Source: Oscillibacter sp.
GTDB lineage: Bacteria > Bacillota > Clostridia > Oscillospirales > Oscillospiraceae
Assembly (NCBI GenBank): GCA_003487665.1
Contig: DNFA01000015.1
Location: 63,361 to 127,360 of the forward strand
Direction of reading: 5' to 3'
Length of the DNA: 64,000 nucleotides
This document shows, piece by piece, positions 31,196 to 42,744 of this stretch. How positions within the stretch are numbered: position 1 is the stretch's first letter; each line of letters begins with the position of its first letter. The notes under the pieces were generated by a model. The model saw only the letters and a program-made list of their open reading frames with translations, made no database searches and was not told the origin of the DNA. A program made the position numbers and the translations under genes.

Positions 31196-31807
31196 TCATG
31201 AAATCAGGCCGATTGACTTTGCGGCACCATAGAGGATGCTCGACTTGCTGTTGCCAGAGCTGCTACCAGAGCCGCTACCAGAGCCAGAACCCGAACCGGA
31301 GCCACCGGAGCCTGAGCGTCCGCTGCTCCCGTTGGACGTGTTGGCCGTGCCTGCAGAAGCGGCGGTCGCACCGCTCTTGCCGTAGCTGGCGGGGATGGTC
31401 GTCGTCCGCGCCGTCGTAATGCGAATCTTGCGGAACGAAATTGGGATCTCTCGGGCGTAGCCTACCTCGGCGCTCTTGCTGATGGTCAGGTTCTCAATCG
31501 CCATGCTGGTGTAGGTGGCGTCGCTGGTGACGATTGTGACCGGCTCGGCGGCGTAGTACAGCTCCTCCAGCCGCTTCGTGACCTGCTCAACACGGCCGCG
31601 CCCGCTGTGGCTTCTCCATGTGACCGGAGTATCGGTGACATAGAGAACCATGTTCAGCGTTTCGGCGCCGTGGATGATCGCGTCGCTGACGGAGAAGCCG
31701 CTCTCAACGGCATACTCAGGAACGGTAGCCTCGTAGCCATGCTCCTCGCTGATAAGCGCGTCGAACTCGATGCCTGCAATGGTGACAGGTCTTTTTGCTC
31801 TTGCCAT
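31196..31807 (-). CDS. Baseplate adaptor with Dit-like domain and Gly-Ser linker
   Basis: A 203-residue protein. Residues ~5-135 resemble the DUF6046/Dit-like N-terminal domain (FDALISEEHGYEATVPEYAV ... SISFRKIRIT). Residues ~150-187 are almost only Ser and Gly, with alternating SGSGS, and lead to a short hydrophobic C-terminus (SILYGAAKSIGLIS). It follows the tape measure and would join tube and hub. Confidence 0.65.
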   Translation of the reverse strand: MARAKRPVTIAGIEFDALISEEHGYEATVPEYAVESGFSVSDAIIHGAETLNMVLYVTDTPVTWRSHSGRGRVEQVTKRLEELYYAAEPVTIVTSDATYTSMAIENLTISKSAEVGYAREIPISFRKIRITTARTTTIPASYGKSGATAASAGTANTSNGSSGRSGSGGSGSGSGSGSGSGSSSGNSKSSILYGAAKSIGLIS

Positions 31808-31816
31808 CTACGTCAC

Positions 31817-34159
31817 CTACCTTGCATACGCGAGGGCGCGGGCCATCTCGCCCGTAGAGTCGCCTGCGGCCTTATCCATCGCCGCTGCGGACTTCTGCTG
31901 GCCGGCACGGTCGCCCTCGAACTTGTTGTTGATGTTCACGTTCTGCACGACGCTCTTACTGACGCTGTTGCTGCCCATAGCCGTCCGCGCCGTGGTGGGG
32001 CTGGCTACGTTGGCCTGCGCCATGATGGACATATCGCCCGTCAGAGCGCCGAGCGCATCGCGTACCTTGGCCTTGCCCGCGCTGATGCCCTTGGTCATCA
32101 GGTCGATCATGTCGGGCATATAGGTGTGGAAGTCACTCAACGGGCCTTCATCCGGTTCGGAGAAGCCGAGGAAGCCCTTGATCTTGCTGGCGACGCCGGA
32201 GACTGCCTCTCCGACCTTACCGACCGCGCCCTTGATGCCCTCGACAATGTTGTTGATGATGTCAGCACCCCACTGCAGGGCCTGAGCAGGCAGACTCTTG
32301 ATCCAGTCGATAGCGGCGGTGAAGCCGGTCACGATGCTGTCCTTGATGTTTCCAATCGTGCCGGTGATGCCCGACAGGATATTCGTAAACGCCGTCGTGA
32401 TCGCCGTCCAGATGTTGGTGGCGACACCGGAGATGAACTCCCAGATCGTCGAGAACACCGTGGAGATGGTCTCCCAGACGGCGGAAACCGCACCGGACAC
32501 CGTCTCTTTGATGCCGTTCCACACGCTGGAGAAGAACGTGCTGATGCCTTCCCAGATGCTCGTGAAGAAGTTCCCAATCGACGTGAAGATGTTGACGAAG
32601 AAATCCTTGATGGCCGTCCAAATGCGAATGGCAAAGGCTTTGATTTTATCCCAGTTCTTGTAGAGCAGGATGCCTACGGCAATCAGGGCCATAATCGCCA
32701 GAATCACAAGGCCGACAGGGCTGGACACGAACGAGATCACCGCCGAGACGCCTTTCACGACCGAAGTGACCGTTCGCACCACGGCGATGACGGTCTTGAC
32801 GGCGGCTACGACGCCTATGATGACGGCGATGATTTTTGCGATGGCCTCGCCGGCCTTCACCCACTTATCTGTGTCGATGTTACCGTTCGCAAGCTGGTCG
32901 GCAAGGTTTGCGAACTGTGGGGCGATTTTATCTATAATCTTGCCGATAGCCTCGAACACCGTCTTTATGACGCTCCAGATGCCTTGAAAAATCGGGATCG
33001 CCACATTTTTGATGCCCTTCCATACGGCGGTCAGAATGGTCTTGATGTTCTCCCAAATCTTGATGATGTTGGCGCGGAACTTATCCACGTCAACGCCCGC
33101 CCTTTCAAGCAGGCTTCCGAGCAGGGAGTTGTTGCCCTGCATGAAGTTGATGAAATCCTCCACCAGCAGAGCAATAATGATGATTTTTGCCGCCATCAAA
33201 AGAGCTTCTTTGTTGACTCCCTTTAGCCCCTTGATGATGGCTGCCACACCACTTGTAATCTTGTCGAACTTGAACGCGAATAGTAGTGCGCCTGCCGCAA
33301 TGGCCAGTAGTTTCAGCAGATTCCCAGATCCGCCGAGCTTGTCGTTGAGCCATACGACGGCATTTCGGACGCGGTTCATCACGCGCATGGCTGTATCGGA
33401 AAACTTCACCATCGCATTGGCGATAGTGTTCGTCACTCCAAGCGTACTGTCCATCTGCGTCAGCCAGAGTCCCCATTGGCTTCGGATGACGGTCAAGGCG
33501 TCTGTGATTCTGTACTGTACGCCTCCAAACTTTTGCTCAATGGTGTTGGCATTGTCCACGAACGCAGCCTTCAGATCTGCGACCGTCATAGTTCTGGACG
33601 ATGCCATCTCTTCCAGTTTATCGGAGGTCGTGCCGAGCTTCTTGTTGAGCAGTTCTACCGCTTCGGGTGAACGCTCCAAAAGCTGGCTGATTGTTTCGCT
33701 GTCAACATAGCCCTTGGCGAAGGACTTGTTAATTGCCTCCATAAGGCCGGCAATATCTTCATTCGTCTTACCGGCGGACTTAAACAGCATTGTTGCCGCA
33801 TTATTGAACTTGACCGCTTCGTCGATGTTGCCAAACAGCTCTGGGCTTTCGTGCACGAGGTCGGAAATCACTCCTGCAGTTTCCGCATAGCTGCTTCGCG
33901 TTTGCCGAGCGGACTCCATGATTTTCTTCTGAATCTCAGCTTGGTCTCCGAGCGCGGCGGTTGAGTTCTTGACCTGTTCATTGACGCGCCCGAACTCTTC
34001 CACGAGGGCGTTGATCTTGGTCAGGCTGAACCCGATGCCGATTGCGCCGAGAAGTTTCGTCGCGGTGCTCTTGATGTCAGAGATTGTTCCGTTGACTTTT
34101 TTTACGTCGCCTTCGCGTACTTTGAAGCCAACCTCGTTGATAAACTTCACAATCGTCAT
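31817..34159 (-). CDS. Tail tape measure protein
   Basis: A 780-residue protein. The N-terminal half is coiled coil (VNGTISDIKSTATKLLGAIG; LVHESPELFGNIDEAVKFN), the middle has several hydrophobic segments (LLLAIAAGALLFAF-like, IAKIIAVIIGVVAAVKTVIA, VGLVILAIMALIAVGILLY), and the C-terminal part has repeated W-containing helices (AVWETISTVFSTIWEFISG). This is a typical tape measure that sets tail length and enters the host membrane. The ATG at 34159 is favoured; the ribosome site AAAGGAGG lies after an earlier ATG. Confidence 0.9.
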   Translation of the reverse strand: MTIVKFINEVGFKVREGDVKKVNGTISDIKSTATKLLGAIGIGFSLTKINALVEEFGRVNEQVKNSTAALGDQAEIQKKIMESARQTRSSYAETAGVISDLVHESPELFGNIDEAVKFNNAATMLFKSAGKTNEDIAGLMEAINKSFAKGYVDSETISQLLERSPEAVELLNKKLGTTSDKLEEMASSRTMTVADLKAAFVDNANTIEQKFGGVQYRITDALTVIRSQWGLWLTQMDSTLGVTNTIANAMVKFSDTAMRVMNRVRNAVVWLNDKLGGSGNLLKLLAIAAGALLFAFKFDKITSGVAAIIKGLKGVNKEALLMAAKIIIIALLVEDFINFMQGNNSLLGSLLERAGVDVDKFRANIIKIWENIKTILTAVWKGIKNVAIPIFQGIWSVIKTVFEAIGKIIDKIAPQFANLADQLANGNIDTDKWVKAGEAIAKIIAVIIGVVAAVKTVIAVVRTVTSVVKGVSAVISFVSSPVGLVILAIMALIAVGILLYKNWDKIKAFAIRIWTAIKDFFVNIFTSIGNFFTSIWEGISTFFSSVWNGIKETVSGAVSAVWETISTVFSTIWEFISGVATNIWTAITTAFTNILSGITGTIGNIKDSIVTGFTAAIDWIKSLPAQALQWGADIINNIVEGIKGAVGKVGEAVSGVASKIKGFLGFSEPDEGPLSDFHTYMPDMIDLMTKGISAGKAKVRDALGALTGDMSIMAQANVASPTTARTAMGSNSVSKSVVQNVNINNKFEGDRAGQQKSAAAMDKAAGDSTGEMARALAYAR

Positions 34160-34251
34160 GAGCAATCGCCCTCCTTTCATGGCAGATTTTACCGCTCCGT
34201 GTTGACCGCACCGCTCAAAGCTGATAGAATATCACTCATAAGCCGCAAGGC

Positions 34252-34257
34252 TATAAT
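34252..34257 (+). promoter_or_regulatory. Possible -10 box of the plus-strand accessory gene
   Basis: A perfect TATAAT lies 20 bases before the ATG at 34278. No good -35 hexamer is present at 16-18 bases, so the promoter is weak or activator-dependent. A GAGAGGAG ribosome site follows. Confidence 0.4.
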
Positions 34258-34277
34258 TCAGAGAGGAGCACACGATC

Positions 34278-34634
34278 ATGGCAAACACGGTTCTCGCCGG
34301 TGATTACAGCGGCCTGATTTCGTTCAAGGGCGACAAAAAAGGGCTTCTCATTACCGAGAACAAATTCTTCGGTGCGAAGAAGACCTTCATCAACAAGACT
34401 ACCGTAGACCACTACGAGCTGGTCATGCAGGAGGGCAATTCCAGCATGGGCAGCGGCGTGGCCCGCGGTGCTGTTGGCGCAGCACTCTTTGGCGGAATTG
34501 GCGCCATCGCTGGAGCTAACTCCGCCAAAAAGAACAGCGATTACACTGTCTCGATCATCTTCAAAGACGGGACTAAGGCTTTGTGTTCTCTTGACGCCGA
34601 CAACTACAAAGCCCTCGTCCGCATCATGTACTGA
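34278..34634 (+). CDS. Plus-strand accessory (moron-like) protein
   Basis: A 118-residue protein transcribed against all its neighbours. It has a PH-like beta start (GDYSGLISFKGDKKGLLITE), a Gly-zipper (VARGAVGAALFGGIGAIAG, residues ~61-79) able to associate with membranes, and a C-terminal beta part (YTVSIIFKDGTKALCSLD). Similar proteins occur in Firmicutes without known role. A -10 box before it and a terminator after it make it an independent unit inside the tail genes, as in lysogenic-conversion morons. Confidence 0.7.
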   Translation: MANTVLAGDYSGLISFKGDKKGLLITENKFFGAKKTFINKTTVDHYELVMQEGNSSMGSGVARGAVGAALFGGIGAIAGANSAKKNSDYTVSIIFKDGTKALCSLDADNYKALVRIMY

Positions 34635-34649
34635 GGTGCAAATGGAAAA

Positions 34650-34677
34650 GCTCGCTCCCACGCGGAGCGGGCTTTTT
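34650..34677 (+). terminator. Terminator of the plus-strand accessory gene
   Basis: An 8-pair stem with one T·G pair (GCTCGCTC / GAGCGGGC) is followed on the plus strand by TTTTTAT. On the minus strand the same hairpin is followed by TTTTCC and could act weakly in the other direction. Confidence 0.75.
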
Positions 34678-34984
34678 ATCTGCCCATTTCAGCCTGCATC
34701 TCCTCGGCTTGGAACCGCTCGATGTCCCTGTCCATGCTATACAGCGCGTACAGCTTCAGAGCTTCGTCGAGGGTGTAGGCTTCGTCCAACTCGGACTTCG
34801 TGGCAATACCCGCTTTGATAAGCGAGTACATTCTCAGCTCAAGCTCGCTGAAGCGTTCGAAGTCGAAGTCTCCCCATTTTCGGATGTCGGAGTCCCCTTC
34901 CGTAGCTTGTCGATAAGGCTGCCAGATTGGATTCCGACTCTCTTGAAAAAACCCTTGAAGTTCAGCTTGATAACTTCGTAGCAC
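34676..34984 (-). CDS. Tail assembly chaperone frameshift extension (T part)
   Basis: This frame overlaps the end of the upstream chaperone gene and lies in its -1 frame. The useful part begins at the slippery site 34945-34954 and reads FFQESRNPIWQPYRQATEGD, ending QAEEMQAEMGR. The apparent ATG/TTG start upstream is probably not used. The product would be a GT fusion of roughly 237 residues that guides tail-tube polymerisation on the tape measure. Confidence 0.75.
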   Translation of the reverse strand: MLRSYQAELQGFFQESRNPIWQPYRQATEGDSDIRKWGDFDFERFSELELRMYSLIKAGIATKSELDEAYTLDEALKLYALYSMDRDIERFQAEEMQAEMGR

Positions 34985-35388
34985 AGGATGAACATATCCT
35001 GCAGTTCGCCGCAGAACATCTCGTCGGCCAGATCCTTGTCGAGAATGACGGTGTCACCGTCGGTGTCCTCGCCCTGAACGCTGATATTCTGCTGGTCGAT
35101 CAGCAGGCGGCGCATCATGCGTTCGACCTTGTCACCAGAAATCGTAGAGAGTGCGCTGCTGATGGCAGGCATAGCCTCCTCGATGTCCATGTCCAGCGGG
35201 TTCGCTGCGGCGTCAGAGCCGCCGTCTCCCGTGTCGAGGCCGCCAAACAGCGGGGCGATGCCCGCCAAAATTGGGGACAGCAAGGCGGCCAGTTCACCGC
35301 TGATGTTCGCCGCCGCAAAGGCGCCGAACGGGCGGATATAGAACGTGTTCTCCCCAATGACCTTCTCAATCGTCTGCATTCTTCTCAT
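34834..35388 (-). CDS. Tail assembly chaperone (G part)
   Basis: A 184-residue protein encoded just before the tape measure region, as G-type chaperones are. It has an Ala/Leu/Gly-rich middle (ANISGELAALLSPILAGIAP) and KVERMMRRLLIDQQNISVQG. Near its end the codons GGT TTT TTC form a slippery site after which the -1 frame continues for about 90 codons. Family identity is inferred from position, size and the frameshift. Confidence 0.75.
   Translation of the reverse strand: MRRMQTIEKVIGENTFYIRPFGAFAAANISGELAALLSPILAGIAPLFGGLDTGDGGSDAAANPLDMDIEEAMPAISSALSTISGDKVERMMRRLLIDQQNISVQGEDTDGDTVILDKDLADEMFCGELQDMFILCYEVIKLNFKGFFKRVGIQSGSLIDKLRKGTPTSENGETSTSNASASLS
34945..34954 (-). promoter_or_regulatory. 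Programmed -1 frameshift site
   Basis: The minus strand reads GGGTTTTTTC with zero-frame codons GGT TTT TTC after a codon ending in G. Both G GGT TTT and T TTT TTC satisfy the X XXY YYZ rule. The -1 frame opens into the downstream frame at 34676-34984, which has exactly the -1 phase. Confidence 0.8.
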
Positions 35389-35452
35389 AGTTCATAACCC
35401 CCTCGTTATGTACGGTAGAGGCCGCCCTTGACGGACGGCCTCTTTGTGTTGC

Positions 35453-35869
35453 TTACTCGGTCAGCTCGCCAGAGCCGGTGTGCAGCTCCCACTCGCGGTT
35501 GTTGGACTCTTTGCCGAAGCCGCGGGATGCGGGCTTGGCGGGCCATGCCGCGTCGGAACTGAACACCATGCCGCCCTTCAGGTCTTTAATCAGGATCGGG
35601 AACATACCGTCGCCGGTCTGACGATCCTGCTTGAAGCGGTTCTGCAGGAAGCTGTTCGTCTCTGAGGTCTGCAGCACGGTCAGCTTCACGATGTAGGTAT
35701 CATCAGGGCTGATACTGCGGACGATTTCGCCGTCGCAACCGACCTTCTTAGTGACACCGTCTCCATTCGGGTCGATGGTGATAAAGCTGTCGTCGGCGTA
35801 GCCGGCGACAATGTGGTTGCCGAGCGCAATCGTGACTTCTTTCGGGTTGTAGGTCTTGATCTTACCCAT
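35453..35869 (-). CDS. Tail tube protein (DUF3277-like)
   Basis: A 138-residue beta-rich protein, YNPKEVTIALGNHIVAGYAD then IDPNGDGVTKKVGCDGEIV and LTVLQTSETNSFLQNRF. This is the pattern of DUF3277 tail tubes in contractile phages. It lies directly after the sheath gene. A hairpin (AGAGGCCG / CGGCCTCT, 35413-35440) without a T-run follows it. Confidence 0.75.
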   Translation of the reverse strand: MGKIKTYNPKEVTIALGNHIVAGYADDSFITIDPNGDGVTKKVGCDGEIVRSISPDDTYIVKLTVLQTSETNSFLQNRFKQDRQTGDGMFPILIKDLKGGMVFSSDAAWPAKPASRGFGKESNNREWELHTGSGELTE

Positions 35870-35887
35870 CTCTCAGTTCCTCCTTCC

Positions 35888-38185
<2,298 letters not shown>

Positions 38186-38189
<4 letters not shown>

Positions 38190-38746
38190 GGCGTATCACC
38201 TCCGTCGGTCGGCTTTGCGAGCGACAAGAAGCCCTCCTCGTCAATCACCAGCCCGGAATCGTCCTTGATGCGCACCACGCCGACGGTGTCTGCGGACGCA
38301 ATGGGGAAATTCGTAATGGGCGGGATCTCCTGCTGGGTCTTCCCCGCTGTTGCTGGGTCATCCTGCGGCGGGTCTTCGATGTCCGAAGCCCGCGCGCCGT
38401 CTGTCGGCACGAGGCAGAACTGATAGTTCAAGTGCGACAGCACCGTATGATCCCACGGCTGGGCGGCAGTACACTCGTACCAGTCGCCCATGTAGTACAA
38501 CAGGTCGCCCTTGATGCCGGTAGCTTCGCTGGCCGGTATCAGCACATCGGTTCCGTGGCCTTCCAGATGTTTCATCTTGCGTTCGCCCTCAGGCAGCGCA
38601 AGCATCGCATCCGAACCCATCGGGTGGATATGCAGACTGGCAACAAAGTCCTCGTGGTCTGCGGTGATGTAACCGCGAATGTTCTGCGGCTCTTTGAACC
38701 GGCGTACCCAGTATTTCTTGTTGAACAACGTAATGTTCACGGTCAA
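38186..38746 (-). CDS. Neck protein with fibre-like C-terminal strand motif
   Basis: A 186-residue protein between the gp10-like and terminator-like genes. The N-terminal ~115 residues are beta-rich with HIHPMGSDAML. The C-terminus carries VGVVRIKDDSGLVIDEEGFL, a strand motif otherwise found in fibres. It may decorate the neck. Family unknown. Confidence 0.6.
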
Positions 38747-39197
38747 TCACCTCGTTCCTTGATGACGAAGTCAACCGACTGCCTCATGTGGCCGGTGTCT
38801 ATCAACGGCTGCTCGGACTTTTTCTTCTTGATGGTGGATGGCTTATTCGCCACGAAACCGCCATCGACGATCTCCTGCTGCACAAGGCCCTTGCAGAAGA
38901 CGCCCAAATCCTTTAGGGCCTTTTCGGTCGTGCCGCCCTCGGCCAGCGTCTTGTTGACCTGCTCACAGGCCGCTTTCAGTTCGGGCTCGTGGTTCTCGAA
39001 GCTCTGTCGCATGAACGGTCTGGCTGGGCTGTCAGAGGTGCCGAGTTCGTTGTACGCGGCCACGTCCGCAAGGGATGTGCCGTCTTCGTAGGTCTGGCCC
39101 TCTTGGAACCCGACCTGCACTTCAAGCCGGGAGAGCTTCTGCAGTTGCTCGAAATACCTTCTGCCCTCAGGCGTCAGGTCTGAAATGCTCAACGCCA

Positions 39198-39198
<1 letters not shown>
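38743..39198 (-). CDS. HK97-gp10-like tail completion protein
   Basis: A 151-residue protein with LEVQVGFQEGQTYEDGTSLA, VAAYNELGTSDSPARPFMRQ and a C-terminal PLIDTGHMRQSVDFVIKE. These are signatures of the gp10-like tail completion/minor capsid family, which binds the head-tail interface. Confidence 0.8.
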
Positions 39199-39740
<542 letters not shown>

Positions 39741-40109
39741 TTACTTGTTCTCGTCGGCAGCCTTTGCGGCAGCGGCCTTCTTGGCGGCGTCAGCCTTGGC
39801 CTTATCCTCTGCGGCCTTCTTGGCAGCAGCTTCCGCCTCAGCCTTGGCCTTCGCGTCAGCTTCGGCCTTTGCCTTGGCTTCTGCCTCGGCCTTCACCTTG
39901 GCATCCTCTTCCAGTTTTCTCGCAGCAGCCTCTTCGACGGCCTTCTGGAAGGCGGCCTCGCTCTCGTCGGTCTCCAGCAGCCCCTTGGCGATGAACGCCT
40001 GAATGGCGGGCAGCTTGAGAGTGGCCTCGTTGATGTCCATAGACGCATCGGGCATGAGGATCGTCGTGCCGATGTTGATAATCTTGGAGCCCTTATTTCT
40101 GATCTTCAT
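39741..40109 (-). CDS. Small head protein with Ala/Lys/Glu repeat tail
   Basis: A 122-residue protein. The first ~70 residues include NIGTTILMPDASMDINEATL and LPAIQAFIAKGLLE; the last 50 are a low-complexity helix of AEAKAKAEADAKAKAE type repeats ending KAADENK. AGGAGG precedes the ATG. It sits between capsid and connector genes; role unknown. Confidence 0.65.
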   Translation of the reverse strand: MKIRNKGSKIINIGTTILMPDASMDINEATLKLPAIQAFIAKGLLETDESEAAFQKAVEEAAARKLEEDAKVKAEAEAKAKAEADAKAKAEAEAAAKKAAEDKAKADAAKKAAAAKAADENK

Positions 40110-40189
40110 GATGAACCTCCTGTTATTCGTGGGCTGCCGCAGGGTGGCTCCTCGACAGCCTGACGTTATTCTCGATTGGCGCAAATGTT

Positions 40190-40221
40190 ATGGGGAGATT
40201 GCCGCGTGGCAACCTCCCCAC
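40190..40221 (-). terminator. Hairpin after the major capsid gene (attenuator-like)
   Basis: On the minus strand a 13-pair stem with one G·T pair (TGGGGAGGTTGCC / GGCAATCTCCCCA, loop ACGC) is followed by TAACATTT, not a clean T-run. It may cause partial termination or protect capsid mRNA ends. Confidence 0.5.
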
Positions 40222-40236
40222 AAAAATTTTCCCCTC

Positions 40237-41274
40237 TTAGGACACGCCGACCGCGATCAGAGCGGACAGCGGGTAGTAGACGATGACGCCAGCGGTGCGG
40301 GCCTCGCAGAGAATGATGGTCTCCAGCTTCTCGACCTGCAGGGGGTACTGGTAGAACGGCATCGGGTTCTCCAGAGTCAGCTTGCGGGGGTCGTTCTTGA
40401 ACAGGAACGCCACGCCCTGGGGGTTGCCGCCGGTCGCGTAGGGGTTGGTCTCAGGAGAGTCGGCATCCAGCTCAGCGGTAGACACGACGTTCTTGATGTA
40501 CGGAGCGTGCTCCTGAATGAACGCCAGAACCGTAGTGCTGGTGTCGGGAATGCGGCGGGTGGAGATGTCCATGAACACGTCAGCGGGGACACACAGGGTA
40601 TCGGGGCGCTCGACGTTCTTGGTGATCTTCGCAACCTGCTTCGCCATGCCGTTCACGTCGGCGAGGATCTCGTCGGCGGACTTTTCGGCCCACTTGGTCT
40701 TGCCGCTGGCATTGGCGCCGATGGTGTAGAGAGGAATATTCTGGCCGTCGGACAGAACGCCCATCAGGCCGCTTTCCTCGTCGCCGCACCATGCGATCTT
40801 GTTGGTCAGGGCGTCGATCTGGTAACGAGCAGACTCACCCTTGCGGGCGTCCAGAGACTTGCCGGCCAGACGAGAAGCCCGCATCTCCTGAGCGGAGTAG
40901 CCGTAGCTGTCGCCAATGGACTTGATCTTGGCGAAGCTGGGCTTGCCGGTCACGTCCGCACGGGGCAGGTCGGTGGAGTAGTTGTCGATAATCTTCGCCA
41001 GACCGGTCTTGTCGTAGGTGTAGTAGGTGATGGTCTCCGCGCCGGGGTCGGCCTCGGAGCTCTGCGGGAACAGGTGCAGGGCCGTCAGTTCGGGGTACTC
41101 GACGTCGTAGGACTGAGCCTTGACGTGGTCGAGTTCACGGGCGAAAAAGACGGAAGCATCCTCGGCACTATCGAAGCGAGTGCCCTCGGAAGCCATGATA
41201 GCCTTGGGGATCTTGGAGCCCCGCAGGGTCATGGCCTCGTCGCTATCATAGTTCATGTGCTTTTTGGTAGCCAT
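40237..41274 (-). CDS. Major capsid protein (DUF2184-like)
   Basis: A 345-residue protein in the capsid position after the decoration and scaffold genes. It has an N-terminal arm (ASVFFARELDHVKAQSYDVE), YTYDKTGLAKIIDNYSTDLP, a P-domain-like part and a C-terminal PMPFYQYPLQVEKLETIILC, ILCEARTAGVIVYYP. The pattern fits DUF2184-type HK97-fold capsids of contractile phages. AGGAGG precedes the start. Confidence 0.8.
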   Translation of the reverse strand: MATKKHMNYDSDEAMTLRGSKIPKAIMASEGTRFDSAEDASVFFARELDHVKAQSYDVEYPELTALHLFPQSSEADPGAETITYYTYDKTGLAKIIDNYSTDLPRADVTGKPSFAKIKSIGDSYGYSAQEMRASRLAGKSLDARKGESARYQIDALTNKIAWCGDEESGLMGVLSDGQNIPLYTIGANASGKTKWAEKSADEILADVNGMAKQVAKITKNVERPDTLCVPADVFMDISTRRIPDTSTTVLAFIQEHAPYIKNVVSTAELDADSPETNPYATGGNPQGVAFLFKNDPRKLTLENPMPFYQYPLQVEKLETIILCEARTAGVIVYYPLSALIAVGVS

Positions 41275-41294
41275 AATTCACGTTCCTCCTTTTC

Positions 41295-41825
41295 TTACGC
41301 CTGAGCCTGATTGAACAGCTCAATCGGGGCAATCTGGGCGTTGGTATCGACACCGCCGACAAAGCGGGCCTTGACGGCGATGGTGGCGGGGTCGCCCTGA
41401 TGGCTTTCGCCAGAAGCAGGGGTGCCAGCCTCGTTGGTGAAGCAGCCAGCCTCTTCGCCCTCGGTAATCAGGTAAACGCTGTCACCGTAGGCAGGCTCGA
41501 CGCCCTCAGCCACGCGGCCGTAAATCTTGCCGTAGCGCATGACGCCAACGGCAGCACCCTTACGAACGGCGAGCTTGCCCTCCAGATCGTACTCGGTGGT
41601 GCGGTTGTTGGTGGTGATGCCCTCAAACTTGGCGGCGGTAGCGGCCTTCTTGGGCAGGGCGATATTGACACCGGGCTTGCTGCCCTGAACGACGCCCGCG
41701 CCGAACTTCAAGACGCCGTTCTCCTCTTCATTGAGGAAAGTGTCGATCTGGTGCGGCGCGACATCAACGATACCGCCAGCCGCGCCAATAGGGGTGGAAT
41801 AGCCGTACTTGGTCTGAGCACTCAT
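41295..41825 (-). CDS. Capsid decoration/cement protein (DUF2190-like)
   Basis: A 176-residue beta-rich protein (GAGVVQGSKPGVNIALPKKA, KFEGITTNNRTTEYDLEGKL, GVMRYGKIYGRVAEGV) between scaffold and major capsid. Position and strand pattern fit DUF2190-type decoration proteins that lock capsomers. Confidence 0.7.
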   Translation of the reverse strand: MSAQTKYGYSTPIGAAGGIVDVAPHQIDTFLNEEENGVLKFGAGVVQGSKPGVNIALPKKAATAAKFEGITTNNRTTEYDLEGKLAVRKGAAVGVMRYGKIYGRVAEGVEPAYGDSVYLITEGEEAGCFTNEAGTPASGESHQGDPATIAVKARFVGGVDTNAQIAPIELFNQAQA

Positions 41826-41826
41826 G

Positions 41827-42744
41827 TTACTTTTCCTCCTTTGCTCTATTCTGGCGACGCTCGATCATCTTCTGACGGGCGGAATCAGCAGAACCGACGC
41901 CGTTGCTGACAGGGGTGCGAGAGTCGCGGTTGAACATCTGCTTCTTCTGGTAGCCGACGTCCTTCTTGGAGCGGGACTCGACATCGGCGACGGCGTACTC
42001 GAACGCAGCGTTCACGAACGCATCGCTCTTGCCGTCCAGACGCATCTCGGGACGCACAGCCTTGATGATGGCCTTCTTGGCGGCGGAGATGCTCATATCC
42101 TCAACACCGTCGAGGTTCAGGGCCTTACCGATCATGCCGATCTTCACGCGCTGGCGGATGATGGCGTCGATGCCGTCGGCGTTCAGGACTTCGCCCTGGG
42201 TGTGGTCGGCGGGCGTAGCGGTGGGGATTGGGTCATCGTCGCTGTCCTGATTGTCGGTGTCGTCGTCGCCCTCGTCGTTGTTCTCGTCGGTGGTGTCATC
42301 ACCTTCGTCGGTCTGAGGATCGGTGCAGCCAGCCTCGTCGAACTCCTTCTGCGCGAGCAGAGTGTCGATGATGTCGAACAGGATGTCCATGTCCTCGTCC
42401 TGATTGGCAATGACGCCCTTCGCGGACTCCAGATCCTCAGGGTCGCCGTCAGCATCGCGGCGGTCACGGTTGTCCTTGACAGCCGCCACCTTATCCTCGA
42501 CAGTCTGGGGCTCCTGACCGGCGGGAGCGACAACGGTATCGTCGTCATCCTGCGCGGCAGCGGGGGCGTTGGTGGGCTTGGCGCTTACTACGGGATCAGT
42601 ACCCTCGGTGGGGTCCTCGTCGGTCTTGGCGGCGAGGCGCTGAGCACGGCGGGCCTTGTACTCCTCGATGGCCTTGGCGAGCTCTTCCGGGGACAGAACG
42701 CCATCAGCGCGACGAGCATTCTTGGGAGCATTTTTCTTCTTCAT
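41827..42744 (-). CDS. Scaffold protein from an internal start
   Basis: Within the protease-scaffold gene the codons for LKGGK supply AAAGGAGGAAAAGTC directly before an in-frame ATG (residues MKKKNAPKNA). Initiation here gives a 305-residue acidic, coiled-coil scaffold without the protease, as known for lambda Nu3 and similar nested scaffolds. Confidence 0.6.
   Translation of the reverse strand: MKKKNAPKNARRADGVLSPEELAKAIEEYKARRAQRLAAKTDEDPTEGTDPVVSAKPTNAPAAAQDDDDTVVAPAGQEPQTVEDKVAAVKDNRDRRDADGDPEDLESAKGVIANQDEDMDILFDIIDTLLAQKEFDEAGCTDPQTDEGDDTTDENNDEGDDDTDNQDSDDDPIPTATPADHTQGEVLNADGIDAIIRQRVKIGMIGKALNLDGVEDMSISAAKKAIIKAVRPEMRLDGKSDAFVNAAFEYAVADVESRSKKDVGYQKKQMFNRDSRTPVSNGVGSADSARQKMIERRQNRAKEEK

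Noticed and set aside
35413..35440. Hairpin AGAGGCCG/CGGCCTCT as a terminator
   Set aside because: On the transcribed minus strand there is no T-run; the T-rich side is on the plus strand where no gene needs ending.
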